Shown: positions 16,415 to 24,978, counted from the first letter of the stretch. The stretch: DNA of 64,000 bases from Ancylobacter lacus (GCF_018390635.1 NZ_JAHBGE010000013.1:62001-126000); one strand, 5' to 3'. Numbers and translations are program-made. The notes: generated from the sequence alone by a model not told the origin.

Positions 16415-18304
16415 ATGGGTATCTGCGGTAGCGTCGGCATGCCCGTCCGCTCCGTCGTGCGCAGCCTCTCGGCGCTGAAGCTGGGCCGGGCCCGCGGCGA
16501 GGTGCTGCGGGACGAGGAGGACGGCTCCTTCGGCGCCTGCGACGACGGCTCGGTGCAGCTTCGGGACGACGTGGTCGCCCTGTTCGACGGCCGCATCGAC
16601 AATGAGGAGGAGCTGCGGCGGGCGCTGGCCCTCCGGCCCGGCGAAGCGCGGGACGGTGCCGGCCTCCTGCTTGCCGCATGGCGCCGCTGGGGCGCCGACT
16701 GTTTCGAGCGCATCATCGGCGATTACGCCGCCGTGGTCTGGGACCGCCGGGCGCGCCGGCTGCTGATGGCGACCGACCCGGGCGCGCTGCGCACCCTCTT
16801 CTTCTGGCGGCGGGGCGGCTGCCTGCTCTTCGCCACCGAGCAGCGCGGCCTCTGGGTCTATGCCGACGTGACCCGCGAGTTCGACGAGCAGCAGATGGCG
16901 GCCTGGCTCGCCATGCTGCCGCGCGAGCCGATGCGCACCTTCTTTCGCGGCGTGCAGCGCGTGCCGCCGGGCCACCGGGTGGAGTGGAGCGGCGGCGAGG
17001 TGCACCTCGTGCGGTGGTGGCGGCCGGAGGAGGTGCCGGAGCTGCGTTTCGCCCGCGACGCCGACTATGAGGAGGCGCTGCGGGAGGCGCTGGAGCGGGC
17101 CGTCGCCTGCCGCATCCGCGAGGGCGAGAGCATCGGCAGCCAGCTTTCCGGAGGGCTGGACAGTTCCTCGGTCACCGCGCTCGCCGCGCGGCAGCTCGCC
17201 GCGCAGGGGCGCGGCCTCACCGCCTTCACCGCCGCCCCGCGCCTGCCGCCGGGCGAGCAGCCAAACCGCTTCACCGACGAATGGCCGTTCGCCGCCGCGC
17301 TCGCCGCCGCCTACCCCAATATCCATCATGTCCGGGTCGACAATGACGGCACCCCGCTGCTGGATGCGCTGGCGCAGCGCGAGGCCGGCAATGACTGGCC
17401 GGTCCTCAATGCCAGCAACACGGTCTGGATCAACGGCATCGACCGCGCGGCGCGGGAGCGCCGCATCGGGGTGATGCTGACGGCCAGCATGGGCAACTTC
17501 ACCATGAGCTATAATGGCGGCAATGGCGGGGATATGGTGGCGGGTCAGGTGCGGCGCGGCGACCTGCCGGGCGCCCTGCGCACCCTGTCCGAGCTGCGGC
17601 GCGGCACCGGCCGGTCCTGGCTCGGCATCGCCGGCATAGCGGCGGATGCGGTGCTGCCGGTGAGGCTGCGCCGCCGGCTGCGGGCGCTGGCGGGCAAGCC
17701 CGAGCGCGGGCTCTACGACTATTCCGCCGTGCGGCCGGACTTCCTCGGCCGCGCCGGCGTCGCCGAGCGGGCCGAGCATGTCGCCTGCAACCTGCGCAAT
17801 GTGGCGGGCTATGACAGCCGCGCCCTGCGCCTCGCCGGGCTCGACCGTACCGACCATCGCGGCCAGTGGGCCATGGGCACCCGCCGGCTGTTCGGCATCG
17901 AGCTGCGCGATCCCACCCTGGACCGTCGGCTGGTGGAGCTGTGCCTGTCGATTCCCGACTCGCAATATCTCAAGGACGGGGTGCCGCGCTCGCTCATCCG
18001 CCGGGCGATGCGGGGCATCGTGCCGGACACCGTGCTGCGGGAGGTCCGCCGGGGGCGGCAGGCGGCGGACTGGCGGCGCGGCTTCGACGCCGCGATTCCG
18101 GCGCTGCGCGAGGAAGTGGCCCGGCTGCGCAACAGCCCCTTCGCCCGCGAATGCCTGGATATCGAGCGGATGGAGCGGTTGATCGACGCCTGGCCGGGGC
18201 CGGAGAGCACGGCGGGCGGTGACGAACTGGCCTATCTCTGCGCCTTCAGCCGGGGCCTGACCGCCGGTCGCTTCATCCGCCGCGTCGAGGGCGGCAACGG
18301 CTAG
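16415..18304 (+). CDS. Asparagine-synthetase-like cyclase (lasso C-type)
   Basis: A 629-residue two-domain protein. The N-terminal 200 residues form a class II glutamine-amidotransferase-like domain with VVALFDGRIDNEEELRRAL and IIGDYAAVVWDRRARRLL. It starts MGICGSVG, so the only Cys near the N-terminus is residue 4, not the catalytic Cys2 of true amidotransferases. The synthetase domain carries the ATP pyrophosphatase loop SGGLDSSS at 245-252. By analogy with lasso cyclases it would adenylate a side-chain carboxylate of the core peptide for attack by an amine. GGAAGG precedes the ATG. It converges on the sulfotransferase gene. Confidence 0.85.
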   Translation: MGICGSVGMPVRSVVRSLSALKLGRARGEVLRDEEDGSFGACDDGSVQLRDDVVALFDGRIDNEEELRRALALRPGEARDGAGLLLAAWRRWGADCFERIIGDYAAVVWDRRARRLLMATDPGALRTLFFWRRGGCLLFATEQRGLWVYADVTREFDEQQMAAWLAMLPREPMRTFFRGVQRVPPGHRVEWSGGEVHLVRWWRPEEVPELRFARDADYEEALREALERAVACRIREGESIGSQLSGGLDSSSVTALAARQLAAQGRGLTAFTAAPRLPPGEQPNRFTDEWPFAAALAAAYPNIHHVRVDNDGTPLLDALAQREAGNDWPVLNASNTVWINGIDRAARERRIGVMLTASMGNFTMSYNGGNGGDMVAGQVRRGDLPGALRTLSELRRGTGRSWLGIAGIAADAVLPVRLRRRLRALAGKPERGLYDYSAVRPDFLGRAGVAERAEHVACNLRNVAGYDSRALRLAGLDRTDHRGQWAMGTRRLFGIELRDPTLDRRLVELCLSIPDSQYLKDGVPRSLIRRAMRGIVPDTVLREVRRGRQAADWRRGFDAAIPALREEVARLRNSPFARECLDIERMERLIDAWPGPESTAGGDELAYLCAFSRGLTAGRFIRRVEGGNG

Positions 18305-18328
18305 GCGAATCACCAAAGGGTCGCGGCG

Positions 18329-18344
18329 CCCTGCCGCGGCAGGG
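18329..18344. terminator. Candidate bidirectional terminator
   Basis: CCCTGC-CGCG-GCAGGG forms a compact stem between the convergent cyclase and sulfotransferase genes. There is no U-tract. Confidence 0.4.
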
Positions 18345-18400
18345 AACACACCCGGGCACAACCTTAGGGCGAATCGTCTTCCGGCGCGCGCGAAACCCTC

Positions 18401-19237
18401 TCAGCGATAGCCGAAGCGGGCCATGGTCGCGGCGTGGTCGCGGGCGATGCTTTCCGCAAGCGCGGGGGCCAGCGCCTCGCGCCAGCCGCCGGCCCGCCCC
18501 TTGCGGAAGAAGGCTTTGCCGGAGACGGTGAGCGCGCCGGGGAAACCGTCTTCCTGCTCCCGCGCGGCCAGCCGCTCGAACCGCGTCGCCGCGATGGCGC
18601 CGGCAATGTCCGCCACTGTAGCCTCCAGTTCCAGGAAGCGGCACACCTGGGCGAAGGTCTCCTCCGGCCGGGCCGTCAGATCCTCGTAGCGCACGCAGAG
18701 CCGCCGCAGCCCCGGCGCGTCGAGCCAGCTTTCCACATGGCGGCTCCAGCTCGACAGCCATTGCTCGACATTGGCGTTCAGCCCCGCGGCCGAGCGGCCG
18801 ATCATGTGGGCCTCGTCGCCGAGGTCCGCCACCACGGCCTCCACCGTCTGGCCGAAGTGATGCGCGGCGGAGAGGGCGACGTCGCGCGGGTCGCGCACGA
18901 CATAGACCACGCGGTCGATCGTCTCCGCCGGAATGGCCGGCTCGGCCGCGCCGGGCGGCGCCAGATTGGCGTCGTGCACCTTGTAGAGGCCGGGCCGGGC
19001 GGCGGCGATGCGGCGGCTGACATAAGGGCGCAGCCGCGCCACCTCGGCCGGGGTGAGATCAGAGCATTCCAGCCCGGCGAACGCATCCTGCAGCCCGCGC
19101 GCGGCCAGCGTGGGAATGGCCTCCATGTCCCCATGCAGATCCGGGGTGCGGCCGCCGAGCGTCAGGCTGGCGAGGAAGGCGCGCATCCAGGTGTTGCCGG
19201 ATTTGGGGTAGGAGGCGATGAGGACGAGCCCGGTCAT
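18401..19237 (-). CDS. PAPS-dependent sulfotransferase (RiPP tailoring candidate)
   Basis: A 278-residue cytosolic sulfotransferase. The 5'-phosphosulfate loop is ASYPKSGNTWMRAFL near the N-terminus. The 3'-phosphate site is YVVRDPRDVALSAAHH, and the C-terminal FFRKGRAGGWREAL matches the family's RKGxxGxW signature. The ATG at 19237 overlaps the kinase stop as ATGA, so the two are translationally coupled; an 11-codon Arg/Gly extension upstream is discounted. Sulfation of the RiPP core, which offers Ser but no Tyr, or of a carrier glycan are both possible. Coupling to the kinase and RRE genes favours the peptide. Confidence 0.85.
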   Translation of the reverse strand: MTGLVLIASYPKSGNTWMRAFLASLTLGGRTPDLHGDMEAIPTLAARGLQDAFAGLECSDLTPAEVARLRPYVSRRIAAARPGLYKVHDANLAPPGAAEPAIPAETIDRVVYVVRDPRDVALSAAHHFGQTVEAVVADLGDEAHMIGRSAAGLNANVEQWLSSWSRHVESWLDAPGLRRLCVRYEDLTARPEETFAQVCRFLELEATVADIAGAIAATRFERLAAREQEDGFPGALTVSGKAFFRKGRAGGWREALAPALAESIARDHAATMARFGYR

Positions 19238-20142
19238 CCCCGCGCCACGGCCTCGACCGCGTCCAGCCATTCGTCCATCCCGCCGAGGTCGAAGCGCCGG
19301 GTCAGCCGGTAGACCGGCGTGGCGGCGGCGATGGCGGACTGGGCGAGGAAGAGCGAAGCCGCGCGGCCGAGCTGCTGCGCGGTCTCGCGCCGGAACACTT
19401 CGCGGTCCAGCGCCGGCACGATCTCGATCGGGCTGCTCAGCCGCACGATGCCCGGCGGAACCCCGGGCCCCGCCCGCCCGAGCAGGAAGACCGCGGCGAG
19501 GGGAAGCGGCGTGGTCGCGAAGTCCTCCGGCCGGCGGTAGTGATACTTGTTCTGCCCGGGCCGGTTGCGCTCGAGGCCGGACTCAGCGATCCCCGCCGAG
19601 CGCAGGCTGTCCTGCCAGAGCTTGAGCCGGGGAAAGGCCGGCAGCGCCATCGGCGTGGCACGGGTATCCACCACGCAGACGTCGTCGGCCAGCAGCAGGT
19701 GGCCGCGCCGGGCGAGATGCAGCGCGGTGGTGGATTTCCCCGCCCCGGAGACGCCGCAGAAGGCGAGCGCCCGTCCCTCGATCGCGACGCAGGAGGCGTG
19801 CAGCGGCAGCAGCCCGCGCAGATGGCAGAGATAGCCGAGCACCGAGCCCAGCAGGAACAGCCGGATCTCGACCGGGTCGGCCTCGGGGTGCGGCGCCACC
19901 ACCACGCGGTCCGGCCCGTCGACATGGAAGGTCGCGACCGCCGGCAGGTCGAGGCGGCAGGCACCGCGCGGGTCGACCTGGAGATAGGGCGAATCCTGAA
20001 CGGCGCCCTCCAGCCGGTCCGGCACGGCGCCGCGACGCACGTGGATATCGGGGGCGCGGTCGTCGCCGACCCACGGGGCAAGCTCGGGCAGCGGCAGCTC
20101 CGAGCGAACCCGCCACCCGCACAGATAGCTGTCGCTCGTCAT
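19234..20142 (-). CDS. HPr-kinase-like RiPP kinase
   Basis: A 302-residue protein of the HprK-related kinase family. The P-loop is CGVSGAGKSTTALHL with K136, followed by LLLADDVCVVD, the Asp pair typical of HPr kinases. The N-terminal 120 residues are a variable beta-rich region. The ATG at 20142 overlaps the stop of the B1 gene as ATGA. Homologues in paeninodin-type lasso clusters phosphorylate the side chain of the precursor's C-terminal Ser, and the precursor here ends in GFSS. The substrate assignment is inference from that match. Confidence 0.85.
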   Translation of the reverse strand: MTSDSYLCGWRVRSELPLPELAPWVGDDRAPDIHVRRGAVPDRLEGAVQDSPYLQVDPRGACRLDLPAVATFHVDGPDRVVVAPHPEADPVEIRLFLLGSVLGYLCHLRGLLPLHASCVAIEGRALAFCGVSGAGKSTTALHLARRGHLLLADDVCVVDTRATPMALPAFPRLKLWQDSLRSAGIAESGLERNRPGQNKYHYRRPEDFATTPLPLAAVFLLGRAGPGVPPGIVRLSSPIEIVPALDREVFRRETAQQLGRAASLFLAQSAIAAATPVYRLTRRFDLGGMDEWLDAVEAVARG

Positions 20143-20432
20143 GAATCCGCCGCCGCCCGCAGCTCGATCATGTCCTGCCGGAGGAGACGGTCGAGGAAGC
20201 CGAGGACGTCGGCTTCGAGCACCCCGGCCTCGGCGTCGTAGGCGGCCCGCAGCTCCTCGCACAGGGCGGCAACCACCTTGGGCTGCTCGATCCGCCGCCA
20301 GATGTCCGATCCCACCGGGTTGAGGCCGATATAGACGCCGTGCTCCATGTCCAGCAGCACCTGCTCCTCGCCGACCGCGGCGCCGAGATAGCCCTTCTTG
20401 CGTACAACTTCAGATAGAATATCTACACTCAT
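20139..20432 (-). CDS. PqqD-like RRE (lasso B1-type leader-binding protein)
   Basis: A 97-residue PqqD-superfamily protein: EQVLLDMEHGVYIGLNPVGS followed by helices through VLGFLDRLLRQDMIEL. Proteins of this type bind the leader of the precursor and present it to the B2 protease and cyclase. The ATG at 20432 (MSVDILSEV) is preferred, with GGA 9 bp upstream; ATG 20441 is possible. It is the first gene of a B1-kinase-sulfotransferase operon in which both junctions are ATGA overlaps. Confidence 0.85.
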   Translation of the reverse strand: MSVDILSEVVRKKGYLGAAVGEEQVLLDMEHGVYIGLNPVGSDIWRRIEQPKVVAALCEELRAAYDAEAGVLEADVLGFLDRLLRQDMIELRAAADS

Positions 20433-20515
20433 AGCTTGCATTCCGAGTGTTTGATTGTAGGATGAGACACTACCGTGGATGTATCCATCTGCGGAAGCGT
20501 CTACTGGAGGCGGTG
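20433..20515. promoter_or_regulatory. Short divergent promoter between B1 and DUF6916-B2 operons
   Basis: Only 83 bp separate the two divergent start codons, and this DNA is AT-richer than average. The palindromic GATAGAATATC sits just inside B1 (about 20413-20423). The tight spacing implies joint regulation of the two halves of the RiPP enzyme set. Confidence 0.4.
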
Positions 20516-20803
20516 GTGACGGAACTGGCACATTTCGCAACGCGGGTCGGGCAAGCCTTTTCGGTGGAGGTCGGGCTGCCGGAGCCGCTGGAGATCGTTC
20601 TGTTCGCGGCGAACCCGATGCCCGCGAGGAAGCCTGTCGGCCGCAGCGACCCGTTCGAGCTGAGATTTCGCGGCCGGGGGCCCTATTGTCTGAAACAGTG
20701 GATCCACCGGCTCCGCAACGACGCGCTGGGCGAGATGGACATCTTCCTCGTCCCGATCGCTCAGGAGGACGACCACTTCATCTATCAGGCGGTGTTCAGT
20801 TGA
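20516..20803 (+). CDS. DUF6916-like small protein
   Basis: A 95-residue protein resembling DUF6916, a small family that I recall as a common neighbour of tail-collar genes. Visible features are FATRVGQAFSVEVGLPEPLE, PFELRFRGRGPYCLKQWIHR and LGEMDIFLVPIAQEDDHFIY. The GTG at 20516 is chosen because GGAGG lies 5 bp upstream and the length then fits the family; the frame is open to 20447. Its stop overlaps the B2 start in the tetranucleotide TTGA. That ties a collar-associated protein to the RiPP protease. Molecular function is unknown. Confidence 0.7.
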   Translation: MTELAHFATRVGQAFSVEVGLPEPLEIVLFAANPMPARKPVGRSDPFELRFRGRGPYCLKQWIHRLRNDALGEMDIFLVPIAQEDDHFIYQAVFS

Positions 20804-21243
20804 TACGCGGCGTCTCCCTGCCGGCGCGCTGGCTCCGGCTCGATTCGGGCGGGCGCGCCCTGCTGCTGGAGGCCCTGTTCGCCCTGCTGGCGGCGCGGCT
20901 GGCGGTTCTCCTGCTGCCGTTCCGCCGGGTGGCGCGGTTGGCGTCGCGCCGGCCGAACGGGCCGGTGCGGGAGGCTTCGGCGGAGGAGATCGCCCGTTTG
21001 CGCTGGGCCATCCGCGCCGTGGCGCGGCGCGTGCCGTTCCGGGCGCTGTGCCTTGAGCAGGGGCTCGCCGCGCAGGCCATGCTGCGGCGTCGCGGCATCG
21101 CGGCCACGCTGCATTACGGGGTCGGCAAGCCGCAGGGCGAGGCTTTCCTCGCCCATGCCTGGGTGAGGGCCGGCACCCAGGACGTCATCGGCACCGAGGG
21201 GTGCGACCGCTTCGCCGTGCTCGCCGTGTTTCCCGAGCCGTAG
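20800..21243 (+). CDS. Lasso B2-type transglutaminase-like protease
   Basis: A 147-residue protein of the B2 family. The catalytic Cys is in [16 protein letters not shown], the His in AHAWVR and the Asp in QDVIG, the usual Cys-His-Asp order. A hydrophobic helix lies at about residues 20-42. It removes the leader of the precursor together with B1. The start is the rare TTG at 20800, overlapping the DUF6916 stop (TTGA), so expression depends on the upstream gene. The next ATG in frame lies inside the domain. Confidence 0.85.
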   Translation: MIRGVSLPARWLRLDSGGRALLLEALFALLAARLAVLLLPFRRVARLASRRPNGPVREASAEEIARLRWAIRAVARRVPFRALCLEQGLAAQAMLRRRGIAATLHYGVGKPQGEAFLAHAWVRAGTQDVIGTEGCDRFAVLAVFPEP

Positions 21244-21262
21244 CCCGCCGTCGCCGGCTCGG
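21233..21262 (+). terminator. Candidate terminator after B2
   Basis: CCGAGCCG and CGGCTCGG pair over 8 bp around a 14-nt loop that spans the B2 stop codon. The evidence is weak because the loop is large and there is no U-tract. Confidence 0.3.
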
Positions 21263-21440
21263 CCGCCACCTTCGCCATGGCGCCGCCGCGCCGGCACACG
21301 CCGTCTTCCCCCATCGCACGGCAGCGCCACACGCCGCCCGGCCCGCACACAGAGGCGACGGCGGTGGTGCATCCGCTGGATGCAAGGAACAAAGAAGCTG
21401 CCGAGTCATTTACCCCCGGGTTCACGCGCGGAGGTGCAGG

Positions 21441-22568
21441 GTGGCTGACGGAAAACTCCGTGTCGCGATCGTCGGGGTGGGCAATTGCGCCTCCGCGCTG
21501 GTGCAGGGGCTGACCTATTACCGCGACGCGGACGGCAACGAGCCCATTCCCGGCCTGATGCACGTCACGCTCGGCGGCTACCATGTCTCCGACATCGAGA
21601 TTTCCGCGGCGTTCGACGTCACCACCACCAAGGTCGGGCTCGACCTGTCCGAGGCGATCCTCGCGCCCCCCAACAACACCCGCCGCTTCGCCGATGTTCC
21701 CTTCCTGGGCGTCGAGGTGCGGCGCGGCGTGACGCTGGACGGCATCGGCCGCTATGTCGCCGAGGCGATGCCGGAATCCCCGGCCCCGCCGGTGGATGTC
21801 GCGCAGGTGCTCGCCGACACCGGCACCGATGTCCTGGTGTCCTATCTGCCGGTCGGCTCGCAGCGCGCCAGCGAATGGTACATGGAGCGGGCGCTGGAGG
21901 CGGGGTGCGGCGTGGTGAACTGCCTGCCGGTCTTCATCGCCTCGCGCCGCGACTGGGCGGAGCGCTTCGCCGCGCGGGGGCTGCCGATCATCGGCGACGA
22001 CATCAAGAGCCAGGTCGGCGCCACCATCGTGCACCGCGTGCTCGCCAATCTGTTCCGTGAGCGCGGCGTGCGGCTCGACCACACCTACCAGCTCAATTTC
22101 GGCGGCAACACCGATTTCCAGAACATGCTGGAGCGCGAGCGGCTGTCGTCGAAGAAAGTCTCCAAGACCCAGTCCGTCACCAGCCAGCTCGACGTGCCGC
22201 TGCCGGCCGACGATGTCCATGTCGGGCCCAGCGACTATGTGCCGTGGCTCGCGGACCGCAAATGGGCCTATATCCGGCTGGAGGGCACCAGCTTCGGCGG
22301 CGTGCCGCTGAACGCCGAGGTCAAGCTGGAGGTGTGGGATTCGCCCAATTCCGCCGGCGTGGTGATCGACGCGGTGCGCTGCGCCAAGCTCGCGATGGAC
22401 CGCGGCCAGTGCGGCCCGCTGATCGGCCCCTCCAGCTACTTCATGAAGTCGCCGCCCCAGCAGTTCACCGACGACGAGGCCCGCGAACTCACCCGCCGCT
22501 TCATCGACGGGATCGACGGTGCGGCGACCGGGGCCGGCAAGGGCGCGGCCAAGGGCGCGGACATGTGA
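21441..22568 (+). CDS. ino1: Inositol-3-phosphate synthase
   Basis: NAD-dependent isomerisation of glucose 6-phosphate to 1D-myo-inositol 3-phosphate in the cytosol. 375 residues. The Rossmann motif is [15 protein letters not shown]. Family landmarks include [38 protein letters not shown] and [15 protein letters not shown]. The short prokaryotic form fits. The GTG at 21441 has GGAGG 8 bp upstream. Its stop overlaps the start of the histidine phosphatase (ATGTGA), so the two are coupled. This suggests an inositol phosphate pool for the downstream glycan genes. Confidence 0.92.
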   Translation: MADGKLRVAIVGVGNCASALVQGLTYYRDADGNEPIPGLMHVTLGGYHVSDIEISAAFDVTTTKVGLDLSEAILAPPNNTRRFADVPFLGVEVRRGVTLDGIGRYVAEAMPESPAPPVDVAQVLADTGTDVLVSYLPVGSQRASEWYMERALEAGCGVVNCLPVFIASRRDWAERFAARGLPIIGDDIKSQVGATIVHRVLANLFRERGVRLDHTYQLNFGGNTDFQNMLERERLSSKKVSKTQSVTSQLDVPLPADDVHVGPSDYVPWLADRKWAYIRLEGTSFGGVPLNAEVKLEVWDSPNSAGVVIDAVRCAKLAMDRGQCGPLIGPSSYFMKSPPQQFTDDEARELTRRFIDGIDGAATGAGKGAAKGADM

Positions 22569-23164
22569 CGACCTTCCTGCTGCTGCGCCACGCCGCCCAC
22601 GACACGGTGGGCGAGGTTCTTTCCGGGCGCCTGCCCGGCGTGCGGCTCGGCCCCGCCGGGCAGGCGCAGGCGCGGCGGCTGGGCGAGCGGCTGCGCGGCA
22701 TGGCCATCGCCGGGCTCTATTCCAGCCCCCGCGAGCGGGCGGTCGAGACGGCAGAGGCAATCGCCCTCGTCTGCGGGCTGGCGGGGCCGCGCGTGGTGCC
22801 GGCGCTGGACGAGATCGACTTCGGCGCATGGTCCGGCCGCCGCTTCGCGGAACTCGATGCCGATGCCGGCTGGAGGTTGTGGAACGAGCGCCGCAGCCTC
22901 GCCCGCACGCCGAATGGCGAGGCGATGGTCGATGTGCAGGCGCGGGCGGTGGCGGCGCTGGCGACGCTCGCCGCGGAACATGGCGAGGCCGGAACGCTGG
23001 CGGTGGTCAGCCATGCCGACGTGATCAAGGCGGTGGTGATGTACCACCTCGGGCTTCGGCTCGACGACTGGTGGCGGCTGGAGATCGCGCCCGCCTCGCT
23101 CACCCGGCTGGTGATCGACGCCCAGGGCGCGCGGCTGGCCGGGCTCAACGAGCCGGTGGACTGA
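22565..23164 (+). CDS. Histidine phosphatase family protein
   Basis: A 199-residue phosphoglycerate-mutase-like phosphatase. The phosphohistidine motif is LLLRHAAHD near the N-terminus, with a second His in [10 protein letters not shown] and the [14 protein letters not shown] segment. The GTG at 22565 overlaps the ino1 stop by 4 nt. Coupling to inositol-phosphate synthase makes dephosphorylation of inositol phosphate an attractive role, but the family is promiscuous and this is inference. Confidence 0.85.
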   Translation: MTTFLLLRHAAHDTVGEVLSGRLPGVRLGPAGQAQARRLGERLRGMAIAGLYSSPRERAVETAEAIALVCGLAGPRVVPALDEIDFGAWSGRRFAELDADAGWRLWNERRSLARTPNGEAMVDVQARAVAALATLAAEHGEAGTLAVVSHADVIKAVVMYHLGLRLDDWWRLEIAPASLTRLVIDAQGARLAGLNEPVD

Positions 23165-23182
23165 CGGCGCAGGGGAGGGCCC

Positions 23183-23953
23183 ATGAAGCTGACGCGAACG
23201 CAAATCGAGCAGCGCGTGACCGCGCTGGGACCGTGGTTCCACAATCTCGACCTCGGCGGCGTGGCGACCGCGCCGGGCCATTTCCTCGGCGACTATCCCC
23301 GCACCAAGTGGAAGCGCTTCGCCGCCGCGCTGCCGGCCGACCTCACCGGCAGGTCCGTGCTCGACATCGGCTGCAATGCCGGCTTCTACGCGCTGGAGAT
23401 GAAGCGGCGCGGCGCCGACCGGGTGCTGGGCATCGATTTCGACGAGGCTTATCTCGCGCAGGCACGCTTCGCCGCGGAGGTTGCCGAGCTCGACATCGCC
23501 TTTGAGAAGCTCTCCGTCTACGACGTCGCCGCCCTCGGCGAACGGTTCGACGTCGTGCTGTTCATGGGCGTGCTCTACCATCTGCGCCACCCGCTGCTGG
23601 CGCTCGATCTCGTCCGCGAGCATGTGGTGGGCGATCTCATGGTGTTCCAGTCGATGCTGCGCGGCAGCCGCGCCGTCTGCGAGGCGCCGGAGAACGCCGC
23701 CTTCGCCGACACCGAGCCCTTCCACGAGCCCGGCTTTCCCCGGCTGCATTTCATCGAGCACCGCTACGCCGACGATCCCACCAACTGGTGGGTGCCGAAC
23801 CGCGCCGGGGTGGAGGCCATGCTGCGCTCCTCCGGCTTCGAGATTACCGGCCATCCCGAGGAGGAGGTCTATCTGTGCCGGGCCGCGGCGGCGCCGGCGG
23901 GTGGAGGGGCGGTCTATCCCAGGCGGGGCGCAGCACGGAGAGACGACGCATGA
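23183..23953 (+). CDS. SAM-dependent methyltransferase (CmoB-like fold)
   Basis: A 256-residue class I methyltransferase. SAM motif I is SVLDIGCNAGFYALEM, motif II around VLGIDFDEAYLAQA and the later motif FDVVLFMGVLYHLRHPL. It resembles the methyltransferase family (TIGR04290-like) that I recall from bacterial glycan cassettes with beta-xylosidase-like and glycosyltransferase genes, and shares the YHLRHP motif with tRNA-modifying CmoB. Its stop overlaps the next start (ATGA). O-methylation of a sugar or inositol is likely; the exact acceptor is unknown. Confidence 0.82.
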   Translation: MKLTRTQIEQRVTALGPWFHNLDLGGVATAPGHFLGDYPRTKWKRFAAALPADLTGRSVLDIGCNAGFYALEMKRRGADRVLGIDFDEAYLAQARFAAEVAELDIAFEKLSVYDVAALGERFDVVLFMGVLYHLRHPLLALDLVREHVVGDLMVFQSMLRGSRAVCEAPENAAFADTEPFHEPGFPRLHFIEHRYADDPTNWWVPNRAGVEAMLRSSGFEITGHPEEEVYLCRAAAAPAGGGAVYPRRGAARRDDA

Positions 23954-24915
23954 TCGAAGCCGCGATGATCTGGAACGAGCCCAACAACAAGTCGCACTGG
24001 GACCCGGAACTCGATCCCGACTGGGCGCTGTTCGCGCGGATGGCGGTGCTGGCGGGACAGGCCATCGCCCGCGAGAACCCGCGCCTGCCCCGGGTGCTGG
24101 GCGGCATCTCGCCGATCGACCCCGGCTTCATGGCGAACATGAAGGCGAGGGGGGTGCTCGATCACGTCGAGGCGGTGGCGGTGCACGGGTTTCCGCTCGA
24201 CTGGAACCTGTGGCAGATCGACGAGTGGCCCGCCAAGATCGCCGAGATCCGCGGCGTCACCGAGCTGCCGATCTGGGTCAGCGAGGTCGGCATCTCCACC
24301 TTCGGCGCGGACGAGGTGCAGCGCTGGGGGCTGAACCGCACCGCCGAGCTGCTGCTGGGCCGGGCGCCGCGGGTGCACTGGTACAGCCTCTACGACCTGC
24401 CGATGGCATGGGGCGCCACCACCCGCCACAAGGAGGCGGAAGGCTCCTCCTATTACCGCCATTTCCACATGGGTCTGCTGCGCGCCGACGGCACCCCCAA
24501 GCCGGCGCTGAAGGAGTTCGCCCGCTACACCCCCGCGATGGGGCTGGTGCAGTGGTTTCATTTCGAAGACCCCCGGCTCGACGACGCGGTGGCCTGGATG
24601 AAGCGGCTCGGCGTCGGCTATCTCCGCACCGGTCTGTCCTGGGCCGACAGCTTCCGCCCGGAGGCCGACCGCTGGTTCGACCGGCTGATGACGGCGCTCG
24701 ACGGCTTCGACGTCACGGTGACGTTCTGCTTCACCCCGGAGCATCGCGGCCTTGCGCCCCACCACAGCAGCCCGCCCGCGGTGGCGGAGGAATTCGCCGA
24801 GTTCTGCGGCCGCATGATCCGCCGCTACGGGGCGGGCACCCGCATGGAAGCGGCGCCGGGCGCCGCCCTCGCGCCGCCCGCCACGCGGCAGCCCGCCGGC
24901 GCGCCGGCGCTGTAA
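23950..24915 (+). CDS. Beta-xylosidase/GH39-like glycoside hydrolase
   Basis: A 321-residue TIM-barrel protein without a signal peptide. It opens IEAAMIWNEPNNKSHWDPEL, with the NEP of clan GH-A acid/base residues, and has a probable nucleophile Glu in LPIWVSEVGIST. The last 35 residues are Ala/Pro-rich. It overlaps the methyltransferase stop by 4 nt. A cytosolic hydrolase-like protein among glycosyltransferases may trim or transfer sugars instead of degrading external polymers. The specificity is not visible. Confidence 0.75.
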   Translation: MIEAAMIWNEPNNKSHWDPELDPDWALFARMAVLAGQAIARENPRLPRVLGGISPIDPGFMANMKARGVLDHVEAVAVHGFPLDWNLWQIDEWPAKIAEIRGVTELPIWVSEVGISTFGADEVQRWGLNRTAELLLGRAPRVHWYSLYDLPMAWGATTRHKEAEGSSYYRHFHMGLLRADGTPKPALKEFARYTPAMGLVQWFHFEDPRLDDAVAWMKRLGVGYLRTGLSWADSFRPEADRWFDRLMTALDGFDVTVTFCFTPEHRGLAPHHSSPPAVAEEFAEFCGRMIRRYGAGTRMEAAPGAALAPPATRQPAGAPAL

Positions 24916-24949
24916 AGCCGCGGCACCGCCGCGCCTGTCCGGTCACCTC

Positions 24950-24978
24950 ACCGGGCGCCCGGCGTCAGGGCGCCCGGT
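24950..24978 (+). terminator. Terminator hairpin after the inositol operon
   Basis: ACCGGGCGCCC and GGGCGCCCGGT form a perfect 11-bp stem with a 7-nt loop, 34 bp after the hydrolase stop. There is no U-tract. Confidence 0.6.
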
